Assembly: GCA_028386065.3 (NCBI GenBank)
Contig: JAKUCV010004268.1
Coordinates: forward strand, 1 to 64,000
Source: Turnera subulata
Lineage: Eukaryota; Streptophyta; Magnoliopsida; Malpighiales; Passifloraceae
Direction: 5' to 3'
Length of the DNA: 64,000 bases
Shown: in pieces, positions 11,048 to 21,170 of the stretch
How the letters are laid out: the number at the start of each line of letters is the position of its first letter
Numbering within the stretch: position 1 is the first letter of the stretch
Translations under genes and position numbers: made by a program
Notes under the pieces: model-generated
The model's database searches: none
What the model saw: only the letters and a program-made list of their open reading frames with translations
Told to the model about the DNA's origin: nothing

Positions 11048-11590
11048 GCTTAAACTGAATGGCATCACAAAAAATTCATAGTGCCCGTTTTGTGTTTGGA
11101 AGGCTGTTATCCTAACATCCTCCTCCTTAATTCTCAACTGATGGTAACCCAACCTTAAATCAATCTTTGAGAAGTATCTTGTCCCCTGCAACTGATCAAA
11201 CAGGTCATCAATACGAGGCAATGGGTACTTGTTCCGCACTGTCAGTTTGTTCAATTGTCGATAATCAACATACATTCTCATCGAGCCATCTTTCGTTTTG
11301 ACAAATAGAACCTGAGCTCCCTATGGAGACACACTAGGCCTAATGAATCCCTTGTCCAACAAATCCTGCAGCTGAGTTTTCAACTCCCGCAATTCAGTAG
11401 GGGCCATCCGATAGGGTGTAATTAACACGGGTTCTGCCCCGGGCACAAGCTCAATGCCAAACTCAATCTCATATTCCGGTGGTAATCCCGAAAAATCATC
11501 AGGAAAAAGATCAAGAAATTCATTAACAACAGGAACTTGATCAATTGAAATTTTCGGCTCACCTACACTTTGCGCCGATGTCAAATACAA
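11048..11590 (-). pseudogene. gypsy reverse transcriptase, N-terminal part and linker
   Basis: Frame 11321-11590 holds the protease/RT linker (VVNEFLDLFPDDFSGLPPEYE, FGIELVPGAEP, YRMAPTELRELKTQL and GFIRPSVSP). After a stop, 11056-11281 continues with [30 protein letters not shown], and [15 protein letters not shown], which contains the first catalytic Asp. This is the normal order of a chromovirus-like Ty3/gypsy pol. Confidence 0.88.
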
Positions 11591-11823
11591 GAAATCTGTT
11601 TGTCATGCCACCCGAGCTGCCTTCACAACAAAAATTATTTGGGGTTGTGAAGAAACAATTTTTTCCTAAAAAATAAATTCTGCCTCCCCTGTGGGCTAGA
11701 ACTTCACCTTTTTATGTGCACAATCCACTCGTGCACCATACCGCGACAGCCAATCCATTCCTAGAATTACATCAAAATCAGCCACTGGCATCATCAATAA
11801 ATCTATCGGCAAGTGATGATCCA

Positions 11824-12060
11824 TCAGACAAATATCATACCTCGGTACACCTTGTCCACAAAGACACGCTCATCTAGTGGCGTGTATACAACCAAAGGAC
11901 TCCCAAAATCACTAGGTGCTTCCTCAAAATACTTGGCAAAATGTGAGTTAATAAAGGAGTGCGTACACCCCGTATCAATTAGACACAATGCAGGACATGA
12001 ATTAACTTTTAAGGTACCTGTAACCACTGTGTTGGAGGCTCTAACATCCTCCTGGGTCAT
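11824..12060 (-). pseudogene. gypsy aspartic protease remnant
   Basis: Contains the retropepsin-type active-site motif in CLIDTGCTHSFINSHFA (Asp-Thr-Gly), preceded by a strand-forming VVTGTLKVN segment. Downstream sequence (11600-11820) continues the domain in broken frames with stops. In retrotransposons this protease cleaves the Gag-Pol polyprotein. Confidence 0.8.
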
Positions 12061-12099
12061 ACAAAATACTCGTGCTTGCGCCTGCCCCGGTTGGTAGCT

Positions 12100-12318
12100 A
12101 CTGCCCCTACTAATGGTTCCACGACAACACCTCCTCTGCCTTGAAAAGAGAATTGGCTATCAACCTATTGTGGCCTAGGTGGTGGTGAGGCCATACTGGA
12201 TGCTATAGATGGTTGCCCAATAGAACACTCCCGAGCTCTATGCTTGGTCTGTCCACTCGAATAACATATGTTCTGCCCACTAGACAATCCCGAAAAATAT
12301 GACCGAACTAGCCACACA
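12100..12318 (-). pseudogene. gypsy gag zinc-knuckle region
   Basis: The frame includes ICYSSGQTKHRARECSIGQP, a Gag CCHC zinc knuckle in which the second Cys is replaced by Ser. It lies between the protease and the rest of gag. The frame is cut at 12318 by the hAT-type MITE and resumes beyond 12940. Confidence 0.75.
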
Positions 12319-12940
12319 TAGGGCTGCAAATGAGCCGAGCCGAGTCGAGCTTTTGATGGCTCAGGCTCGGCTCGTGAAAATTTAATCAAGCTCAAGCTCG
12401 GCTCATGTTCGTCTCGAGCTTAGATATTAAGCTCAAGCTCGGCTCATTAAGATTTTTGTAGGCTCAGGCTCGGCTCAGGCTCAGCTCCAGTTCGGCTCGT
12501 TTAGTAAGCCTTATTGAGCTATAAACGAGCCAATAATTACAAGTCAGGTCGTGAAAAAAATATAATTAAATGTAATTTATAAGCCTTAATTTATTGGTTA
12601 TGATCAAGTTAAGTTACTTTATCATCCAAGGTTCAATCTAATTAAATGTCATTGCTAAGCTTAATTTTTTTAAAAAACATAACACATGAATCTCTCACAA
12701 GCTAGTTAATGAACCTAAACAATTCGAGCTCACGAGTCTTTAAACGAGAATCTAAACGAGCTAAGCTCACGAGCTAACGAGTGGAGTTTCAACAAGCTCG
12801 GGCTCGACTCATTTAGTTTCGAGTTTTTTTACAGGCAAGCTCAGGCTTGGCTGGTTTCCTTGACGAGCTAGGCTCGAACGAGCTATTATCAAGCTGAGCC
12901 TCGAGCCGTTCGCGAACGGCTCGGCTCATTTGCAACCCTA
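12319..12940. mobile_element. 622-bp hAT-type MITE with 8-bp target duplication
   Basis: Terminal inverted repeats TAGGGCTGCAAATGAGCC at 12319 and its complement ending at 12940 are exact over 18 bp. GCCACACA flanks both ends (12311-12318 and 12941-12948). An 8-bp duplication with TAGGG ends is typical of hAT elements. Both arms are rich in GAGCCGAGC/GCTCGGCTC, while the centre is AT-rich and non-coding. The element sits inside the gypsy gag reading frame. Confidence 0.9.
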
Positions 12941-13548
12941 GCCACACATAAAGAATAGCATGTTGGGTCTCACTTGCGCACTCTGTGCACCCCTATACTG
13001 GCTGAATACTGGTCTCATCGAGCTCCCACCAATGCTTGAGGCACTGTAACTAGGACTGCCCCTGAATCGGGTCCTAGGCAAGTTAACCCACAATTTTGTC
13101 TTCCCACACCCTCGGAATCGGCCTGAATTAGCAGAAAAGCTTTGTTGCCCTTGAGTGTTGTCTTTACTTACTCTCTTGGCACTTACCTCAGCTCTTTCTA
13201 TTTGAGTCTTTGCTTCAATTGTTCGAGCTTTGTCAACTGCTTCAGCATAGGAACTGAATTGAATAGCCACTAAAGAGTTATGTATGTACCCCTTCAGCCC
13301 ACCAATGAAACTCTTAATCTTCCTCCGCTCATGAGGAATAATATGCATGACATACTTGGACAAGTTTGTGAACTTCGATCATACTCTCCCACTGTCATGT
13401 CCCCTTACCTTAGGAGTTCAAATTCTGCCGCCTTCAAGAAACATGGCATGAAACTCAGTCCAGGTCCACAGGGCAGCATCAGGCATCTTCTCTCTCATTT
13501 TAGATTCATACCAGTTATTAGCTTCACCCCCCTTTAACCGAAAGGCAG
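12941..13548 (-). pseudogene. gypsy gag, C-terminal and middle part
   Basis: The frame from 13363 down reads YVMHIIPHERRKIKSFIGGL, then AIQFSSYAEAVDKARTIE and a Ser/Gly/Arg-rich tail, as in plant Gag. Upstream, 13370-13548 in shifted frames still reads WTWTEFHAMFL and the GEY-type core of the retrotransposon Gag domain. It is interrupted on both sides by precise insertions. Confidence 0.8.
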
Positions 13549-14387
13549 TGTGAAGGCCCTCTCCCTGAGGGACCCACCATATTCAGGTATTGTTACATCA
13601 CATCCCTCAGCCCACACCTCTTGGGTTTAATCCTTTACCATGCTGCAGCACTAGGGATTCGAACTCGGGACGTGATGCTTTTTATCCCCCTCAAGGAGAG
13701 CACCTTCACCAACTCATCTGCAGATGAGTTGGTGAAGGTGCTCTCCTTGAGGGGGATAAAAAGCATCACGTCCCGAGTTCGAATCCCTAGTGCTGCAGCA
13801 TGGTAAAGGATTAAACCCAAGAGGTGTGGGCTGAGGGATGTGATGTAACAATACCTGAGTTTGGTGGGTCCCTCGGGGAGAGGGCCTTCACAGAAAAGGC
13901 GCCTTTTTTGTGAAGGCCCTCCCCCCGAGGGACCCACCATATTCAGGTATTGTTACATCACATCCCTCAGCCCACACCTCTTGGGTTTAATCCTTTACCA
14001 TGCTGCAGCACTAGGGATTCGAACTCGGGACGTGATGCTTTTTATCCCCCTCAAGGAGAGCACCTTCACCAACTCATCTGCAGATGAGTTGGTGAAGGTG
14101 CTCTCCTTGAGGGGGATAAAAAGCATCACGTCCCGAGTTCGAATCCCTAGTGCTGCAGCATGGTAAAGGATGCTTTTTATCCCCCTCAAGGAGAGCTCCT
14201 TCACCAACTCATCTGCAGATGAGTTGGTGAAGGTGCTCTCCTTGAGGGGGATAAAAAGCATCACGTCCCGAGTTCGAATCCCTAGTGCTGCAGCATGGTA
14301 AAGGATTAAACCCAAGAGGTGTGGGCTGAGGGATGTGATATAACAATACCTGAATATGGTGGGTCCCTCAGGGAGAGGGCCTTCACA
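13549..14387. mobile_element. 839-bp multi-palindromic foldback element, 5-bp target duplication
   Basis: Built from alternating inverted copies of one 172-bp arm: complete arms at 13549-13720, 13721-13892, 13909-14080 and 14216-14387, plus partial arms at 14081-14170 and 14171-14215. The arms meet at CATCTGCAGATG centres, and a GAAAAGGCGCCTTTTT spacer joins the first pair to the rest. The ends are TGTGAAGGCC and GGCCTTCACA, flanked by GGCAG (13544-13548 and 14388-14392). Each arm contains GAGTTCGAATCCC, which matches an RNA polymerase III B box, and a GATGAGTTGGTGAAGGTGC segment that loosely resembles an A box, so the arm may derive from a tRNA-related SINE. The frames encoded on both strands are palindrome artefacts. 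Confidence 0.88.
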
Positions 14388-14737
14388 GGCAGCAAGAGCA
14401 ACTGTTCGATGGTCAGTACATTCCATCACTTGGAAACACTTCCACACCTCATCTAAAAACCGTTGTGGTCTTCATTTTCAGCCTCAGGAAATGTGGGTGG
14501 ATCATGTTTCAAGACTGTCACCAAGGCAGATTCTTCACTATGATCTCGATGTATTGGGTCCTCTCTTCTTTTTCGGTCAGCAGCTATCAACTCGGCCATA
14601 GTTTCGACTGCCCTATTAACACCATGTAAACTAGCCTTCAGCACCTCCAAAGGCATCTCTTGCGAAGCATCTGAATACTCTCCTCCGTTGGGCAACTCAT
14701 CACTAGCACCCCCCAGGACAAAAGTCTCATCATCCAC
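14388..14737 (-). pseudogene. gypsy gag, N-terminal part
   Basis: The frame from 14737 begins MDDETFVLGGASDELPNGGE and contains VNRAVETMAELIAADRKRRE, then the LKHDPPTF motif that precedes the Gag domain in this lineage. After a short deletion the WKCFQVMECTDHRTVALA Gag core follows up to the foldback insertion. Confidence 0.75.
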
Positions 14738-15157
14738 ATCCTCGGCATCCTGAACGAATTGCTAATCCAGGGCAGCATCATCACGGAGCAATTCCTTTCC
14801 TAACTTTCTTTGTGTTTGCTTACCTGCACACAAGGTACAAGAGAACCAACATAGAAAAGTTAGCTTTCACCTTCTCACGGTCTCTAATGATGGGTAACAA
14901 CCTTTAGCAACCCTTTTTAGCCTAAGCCCCTTAGCATCAATTAAACCATGCTCCTCTACCATAACTATCATGCCCCGTCCAAACATGACCGGCTAGGTGC
15001 CTTGTGCATCACTTAGCATGCTATAAGGCACTCAAAGGCCTACATCAAACGATGGGCAGAAGCTAGCCCGACGGGCAAAAATGCTTTTCATGCAGCAAAT
15101 ATCAATACGAGCAACATAGAATGAAATACGAAATTGAACCCACAACAACCAGCTTAT
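14738..15157 (-). other. 5' leader remnant of the gypsy element
   Basis: Non-coding sequence upstream of the minus-strand gag. No LTR or primer binding site is recognisable before the MITE target duplication at 15158, so the 5' LTR is missing or too decayed to see. Confidence 0.4.
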
Positions 15158-15167
15158 ATTTACATAA

Positions 15168-15615
15168 GGGTTAAGCACCTTTTGTATACCTCAAGTTTTT
15201 CTATTGTCCCGATCGAATACCTCGGAGTTTCTCTGTCCTTTTTATGTACCCCGAGTTTCAATTTTTGTCCCTTTCATATACCTCGGGCAGCCCAAGCGAT
15301 GACATGGCCATCTGCCGGGGTCCACTTGACATGTGTCGCAATTCTATTGGCACCAAATGGATATTATTATGGGTCTCACCTCATTTCTCAAATATTCTCT
15401 TTTGTAAGTCCCACAAAAGTTTCCACATGGCACCAATGGCATTATGCGACGTGTCAAGTGGACCCGGGTAGATGGCCATGTCTTCGTTTGGGCTGCCCGA
15501 GGTACACAAAAGGGACAGAAACTGAAACTCGGGGTACATAAAAGGGACACAGAAACTCCGGGGTATACGATCGGAACAAAAGGAAAACTCGAGGTATATA
15601 AAAGGTGTTTAACCC
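15168..15615. mobile_element. 448-bp Mutator-type MITE with 10-bp target duplication
   Basis: Long terminal inverted repeats beginning GGGTTAAGCACCTTTTGTAT and ending in the near complement (ATATAAAAGGTGTTTAACCC), extending well over 100 bp into each arm. ATTTACATAA flanks both ends exactly (15158-15167 and 15616-15625). A 9-10-bp duplication and long inverted repeats fit Mutator-like (MULE) foldback MITEs. Frames across it are inverted-repeat artefacts. Confidence 0.88.
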
Positions 15616-15684
15616 ATTTACATAACTTATGTACATAAAAATGGGGCACTACATGTTTTCTTATGCCAATTATTGTAGGTACAC

Positions 15685-16782
15685 ATGTTCTGGCTAAGTA
15701 CCCATCTTCTAACAAAAATTATATCCCCTGATGGGGTGACCTATCCAATTTCTTGCAAGCTAGAGTTCAAGGCTACCAACAACGTGGCTGAATATGAGGC
15801 ATGTACTATTGGTCTGGAAATAATACTTGATATAAGGATAAAGCAGGTGAGGGTGTTTGGAGATTCGGCTCTGGTGATATTTCAACCCAAAGGAGAATGG
15901 AAGAATAGGGAAGAAAAGTTGGCACCTTACCATAACTATTTGAAGACATTAGCCTCCAAGTTCGGGATGATTGACTTCCAATATGTGCCCAGAAGAGACA
16001 ATCAGTTTGCTAATACTTTAGCCACCATTTCATCAATGATGGGAATGCTGAATAACGCTATCATCTTACCATTGATGGTTCGAAGGAGTAAGCCGTACTT
16101 TATTCAAAGAGAGGAGACAAGCGAGTCCTGGTTTCAGAACTATTTGAATAATTCATGCTCTGCCGAGGCCTCCATCATAGCACTTACTACGACGGGATTG
16201 GATCAACCACTTGATAGCCAAGCCAGGAATGATGATGATAGGGATTATTGGTACAAAGGTATCCTGGAGTACCTTAGGGAAGGGACATTCCCTGAGGGAA
16301 TAACGGTCGGTGAGAGGAAGACTCTAAGAAGATTAGTCGAAGGTTACATCATATGTGCTGGGAATCTTTACAAGAGGCATGCCATGGGGATCCACCTATT
16401 GTGTGTGAATGCGAGGGAAGCAGAGAAGATTATGAAGAGAGTACATGGGGAAGACGAGGGTCCGTATATAGGAGAAGATATATTGTCCCAAAAAATCCTA
16501 CCGTTAGGGTATTTCTGGTTAATAATGGAAGCTGATTGTGCAAGATTTGTGAAGTGCTGTCACACATGCCAAATCCACGGGAAGCTACAACTTAGACCAC
16601 CATCACCACTAATGCCCATATCCTCGCCAGTCTGGGACATTGATGTCATAGGGAAAATAACCCCGAAGGCAACGAATGGGCATGAGTACATATTGGTTGC
16701 TATTGACTATTTCACCAAAATGGGTGGAAACTGAGTCATATGTTGTACTGAAATCAAAGAAGGTAGCTAAGTTCATCCTCAA
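15685..16782 (+). pseudogene. Tat-clade gypsy pol (Tat 1): RNase H and integrase N-terminus
   Basis: A 349-codon frame (to 16734) begins inside an archaeal-type second RNase H typical of Tat/Ogre elements (ISPDGVTYPISCKLEFKATN, VAEYEA, FGDSALV). It continues through the RRDNQFANTLA end, a linker, the integrase zinc region (CCHTCQIHGK) and the core start (WDIDVIGKITPKATNGHEYI, AIDYFTK). A 1-base shift near 16727 ends the frame, and homology continues in the next frame (SYVVLKSKKVAKFI) up to the Athila-like insertion at 16783. The 5' half of the element (LTR to reverse transcriptase) is absent. Confidence 0.88.
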
Positions 16783-18250
16783 TGATATGCATGAAATTAC
16801 ATACATTTTACAGCACACACTGTAGTCTTTTAGCCTTGCATTCATCACTAATTCATGCATATAGATTTAAAATCAATTTTTTTTTATGCAAAATCCATCT
16901 TTCCTCACCTTGGATGCTTTCAGGTGCAATTTGATGCTTTTTGGAGCATATTTAACGATTTTGGTCAGCAGCGCCGCTGTTGAAGAAACTGGACCAATTG
17001 TCTAGCAGCGCCGCTGTCGAAAAAATATCTGCTCTTAAACCTTTTTCAGAGAACCTTTTGTTCTGGAGGAGAATTGACAATTTTGGCCCAAAACTAATAA
17101 GGCGCTGCGAAGTGCCCTGTTCTAGTACAAATCGCATGCCTGACAGCGCCCCTACAGTGGGCACAGCATCAAGTCCCTATTTTTACTAGGTTTTGTGCCT
17201 AATTTCTAGGAGTATTTAAGAGGGGATGCATCTAGACACTCCCAATAAGAAAAGAAGATGTAAAGAGAAATTTTTGAAGCTAAAGTCTAGGAATTTTATT
17301 CCAAATTCTACACAAAGTTTGCTATCTTTTAAGAATTTAACCCTAGAAATAAAAGCAACTTTGCTGAACAAAATCAACAGCTTTTGGGAGGAGGAAAATT
17401 ACGAAATTGGATGGAAGAAAAGTGGAGCTTTTTGTTTTATTATTTTGTATCATGTCGATTACAATTTTCTATTTTATTTTTTTCTTCTTCATGAACTAAT
17501 CTCTCTATCTAGGTTTATGGGATGTAGCTACTGTTTTTTATGTTTGATTTATAATCCGGACTTGGTTTTCTTTTATTCGTTATGCTTTGATTTGATATAG
17601 AGTGCTTAATAGTGTCTGCGGCTTGATCACCCTCAAACACTATTTTAGATGCCTTAGTGACGAACATAGAGGAGAAACTAAGAACTCATACCTTTCTATA
17701 TTAAGGCTCTGCCTTATTGATTATCGAGAGAGATTTTTAAGGTAGTTGAGGATAACAGCGCCTGGCACAGCGACACTGCGCCCTAGGAAAAGCATCACTG
17801 GCGAAAACGGGTTGTTCAGGACTAGGGTAGGTTTACAATTGTATGTGACAGTAGTTGTAGACACTTCAAGCTAGGTAGCCCTTCAAAGTGGACCAATTTA
17901 TTTACCAAGTTATGGAATTATTGTCAAACAGATAGGCTGTAGTGAACCCTGGACAACCTAGGTCTCCTTCCACTGCGTTTCCTCCCTAAATGATCGATAA
18001 CAAACCTTTATTTTCTATTCTATTGTTGTGCTTAATCAGAATTATATTTCACTCTCCTTTATTTCCTGTTATTTACTTTATTCGCCTTTTATATTTTAAA
18101 ACATTGTTCTTTCATTACGAATGGTATTTATTTTATTGTTTATAGCCTACTCAATCGAGAGCCTGAGGTCAGTATTGTTTTGCAGTCCCTGTGATTCAAC
18201 CTTGTTTAATACAGCAATGCCATACTCTTGCAGCTAGTTTTGCTCAAACA
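16783..18250 (+). repeat. 5' LTR of the Athila-like element
   Basis: 1468 bp starting TGATATGCATGAAATTACAT and ending in ...CTCAAACA. It aligns throughout with 23049-24505. It contains a CGCCGCTGTTGA-type GC-rich patch near the start and no complete gene (a 124-codon frame at 17226-17600 is part of the LTR). Confidence 0.93.
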
Positions 18251-18256
18251 AGTTTT

Positions 18257-18274
18257 TGGCGCCGTTGCCGGGGA
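18257..18274 (+). promoter_or_regulatory. primer binding site (tRNA-Asp type)
   Basis: TGGCGCCGTTGCCGGGGA lies six bases after the 5' LTR. This matches the tRNA-Asp-type site commonly used by Athila elements. It would prime minus-strand DNA synthesis. Confidence 0.85.
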
Positions 18275-18393
18275 CTACGCTAAATAATACTACTTAGTGT
18301 TTTTGATTGATTATGCTCTTTTTGTTATCTTATCTTCCTGTAACAGGTTACTGATAGCGCCTACTATAGTGTCTCGAGTAGTGTATGTGAACC

Positions 18394-20605
18394 ATGAGTC
18401 AAAAGCCTAATCTTGTACACGTCCCTGACATTGAGAGCACTGCCAGGCAACTCGCCGAGCAGAAGAGAAAATAGAGAGAAAAGGAGAAAGCAGACACGAC
18501 AACAATGGCCAACATCAATCCCCCTAACAATGGCCGGGATGACTTAGCTAGGGATGCTAAGGGTAATCTCATTAACCCCGCAGCCGTTGACCCTCTCAAC
18601 CCAGCACATGTGATCATCCCTCCAGGCTTTGTTAACCAGCAGCGGCAATAGCAGCACGCTGCTGGCGATGACATTATTGATCCCTTCGGCAACATTACCA
18701 ATCTCTCAATTAATCAGCTCATGTGACCCCACCACACAACACTTGCTGGAGCCATAGCACCATTCAAAAATGATAACCCTTATGAGCTCAGAACCAATTT
18801 GGTTCAAATGGTGCAAAACAAGCAGTTTAGCGGTTCGGTACTGGAAAACCCCAACCACCACCTGGAGGACTTTCTGGATATCTGTGCCACCATCAGGGTT
18901 CAGGGCTATTCTGAAGATGCTAAGAAGCTCCACCTGTTTAATTTTTCACTTAGAGATGGAGCAAAAAGATGGCTGAAAACTCTGCCAGTGGGGAGCATCA
19001 CCACCTGGGCTCAAGTGGAGGAAGCTTTCTTAAAGAAATACTTTCCCGACATCAAAATGGATGAGCTTCATAGTGCAATATGCAGCTTCAAGCAGAAATA
19101 TGAAGAGACTATGGTGTACCAGCGCTGCCCTGCCCATATGTTGTACCCACCAGCACTGCTGGGAATTTTCTATCGGGCTATATCACGAGAAAATAGGCGC
19201 GCCCTCAATGCTGCTGCTGGAGGGAAGTTTAAGCTTGCACCATATGAAGATGCCAAAAGAATCATGCTTAATCTTGAAGAAGAGGATGAACCGTGTCGCA
19301 GCACTATGGCTGTACTGGAGGCTCAAATGGCTGCACTTTCAAAGCAATTCAAGGACTTGTCAGCTAAGATCGTGCAACTAGTAGCTCAGGTACAGCCCGC
19401 TATCCAATATAGTGTCTGTGAAATTTGCAGTAGCCCTCAATCCTTCCCTGAGTGTCTTGTGAACAATTCAGAGGAGGCAAATTTCATTGACCGCCACCCA
19501 AATCAGTCATACAACAACTACAATCAGGGGTATAACTAGGGCTGGCGATCAAACCCCAACCAAAACTATTAAGACCAAGGGCAGCAGTAACAGCGGCAAG
19601 GTGGACAGCAAGAAGGGTACTCGGAATTGACCACGGTGGTGAAGCAGCTGCTGGAGGAGCAGAATAGGATTGATAAGGAGCTGAACATACTGAAGGCCCA
19701 CAATAAGATGATTGAGAATCAGGTTGCACAGCATGCAGCGCAGCTGTAGCAATCACAGGGCAGGCTGCCAGGTCAACCGGAGATGAATCCAAAAGAGCAA
19801 TGCATGGCAGTGACGCTGAAGAGTGGGATGGAGCTTCTAGACCTTGTTCCTAAACCAGATAAGGTGACAGCACCCGAATCCAAGGAAAAATAGGAAGCAA
19901 CGACTGCACGAGTGACGCTGTCAGAAGCTAAACCTACAAAGAAGGCACTGCCAGTACCTTACCAGCCCCCACTGCCATATCCACAGGTCTATAGAAAGAG
20001 TAGACTTGAGGAGCAATATAAGAAATTTGTGGATATGCTCAGTGGCCTACGGTTAGAAATCCCATTCACAATGGTTTCGGATCAAATGCCCACCTGTGCA
20101 AAATTCCTAAAGAAGATCCTCACCAACAAGCACACTGTAAAGAAGCAGAAAATGGCCCTTATAGCAGAATGCAGTGCTGTATTGTTGAAACAACAGCCTC
20201 TACCAAAACTTGAAGAGCCAGGAAGCTTATCAATTCCATATACTATTGGCACCCAGAACTTTAATAGAGCATTGTGTGACCTTGGGGTCAGTATAAGTTT
20301 GATGCCATTAGCAGCAGCACAAATGCTCAACTTTGGGGAGATAAAGCCAACATGCATGATGCTACAGCTTGCTGATCGATCTATGACGTATCCTGTTGGT
20401 GTATTGGAGAATGTCCCTGTGAAAGTTGGGAAGTTTTATATACCTTGTGACTTCGTGATTCTTGACATGAAGCTTGATGAGTAGACCCCAATCATTCTTG
20501 GGAGGCATTTTCTCACAACAGCTGGCGCTATAATTGATGTAAAGGATGGCAGCATCACATTTCGAGTTGGGGAGGAAGAATGGATTTTAATGTCCAAAAG
20601 GCAAT
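18394..20605 (+). pseudogene. Athila-like gag-protease, multiple nonsense mutations
   Basis: One continuous reading frame from the ATG at 18394 to a TGA near 20606 (about 737 codons) is broken by in-frame stops, several at positions where CAG, CAA or CGA is expected (TAG/TAA/TGA). The Gag domain is visible at 18799-19330 (HHLEDFLDICATIRVQGYSE, FSLRDGAKRWLKTLPVGSIT, EEAFLKKYFP). Then come an Asn/Gln-rich stretch and the Athila protease region (PYPQVYRKSRLEEQYKKFVD, IPFTMVSDQMP, RALCDLGVSISLMPL with the DLG active site, LQLADRSMTYPVGVLENVPV). After a TAG, IILGRHF and IIDVKDGSITFRVG close the protease. Confidence 0.92.
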
Positions 20606-20779
20606 GAAGTCATAGTTGGAATCCAATGCTTACTATATGGTGAGTTCCATTGAAAACGTCGAGGAGGATATGATTCATACAGCAGCCGCTGTGGAAGACA
20701 TTGCTGATTCACTATTGAGTTATTTGGCCAACAAGGATGGATGAAAAGATGGTGAAAGAATTATAAAGAAGAAAACAAA

Positions 20780-21170
20780 ATGCCCATTCTAACTGTTGAC
20801 CCTAAATTGCAAGCCTTGGAAATTCTTCACCACAGTGGCACTGTTTCTCCACCTCATGATGGGAAGGAACCTCATGTAGATATGCCAAAGCTTCCATCAT
20901 GCAATTTTAAACGAAAGAAAAGGAAGTTTAATGTGGGTGATCGAGTTCTCCTCTTTCACTCTAGGCTGAAACTCTCCAACGGCAGATTTTGTAATTGCTG
21001 GACAGGGCCATATAGTACTTGATTACCTTCCAAATGGTAATATGGAGATTTGTGATGAGGAGAATAGCACTTTCAAAGCGAATGGGCAGAAACTCAAGCA
21101 TCACAATCCTGCAGCAGTGATCGTGGAGGAAATTCCTCAACTTCTTTTTGAGCCACCATGAACAGCACAT
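20780..21170 (+). pseudogene. integrase C-terminal stub of the Athila-like element
   Basis: Translation gives KRKFNVGDRVLLFHSRLKLS and WTGPYS, then in a shifted frame a KANGQKLKHHNPA segment, the C-terminal DNA-binding tail of gypsy integrases. The reverse transcriptase, RNase H and integrase core that should precede it are missing, so a large internal deletion lies between about 20606 and 20850. Confidence 0.8.

Noticed and set aside
13721..13892. A genuine tRNA gene in the foldback arms
   Set aside because: A B-box-like sequence is present, but no acceptor stem or anticodon arm can be folded. At most it is a tRNA-derived SINE relic.
13621..14447. Reading frames of 60-150 codons on both strands
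   Set aside because: The same peptide appears on opposite strands because the DNA is a palindrome. There is no independent evidence for coding.
7413..16782. Endogenous plant pararetrovirus sequences
   Set aside because: All reverse transcriptase and integrase remnants follow Ty3/gypsy order with an integrase. No movement protein or coat motif is present.
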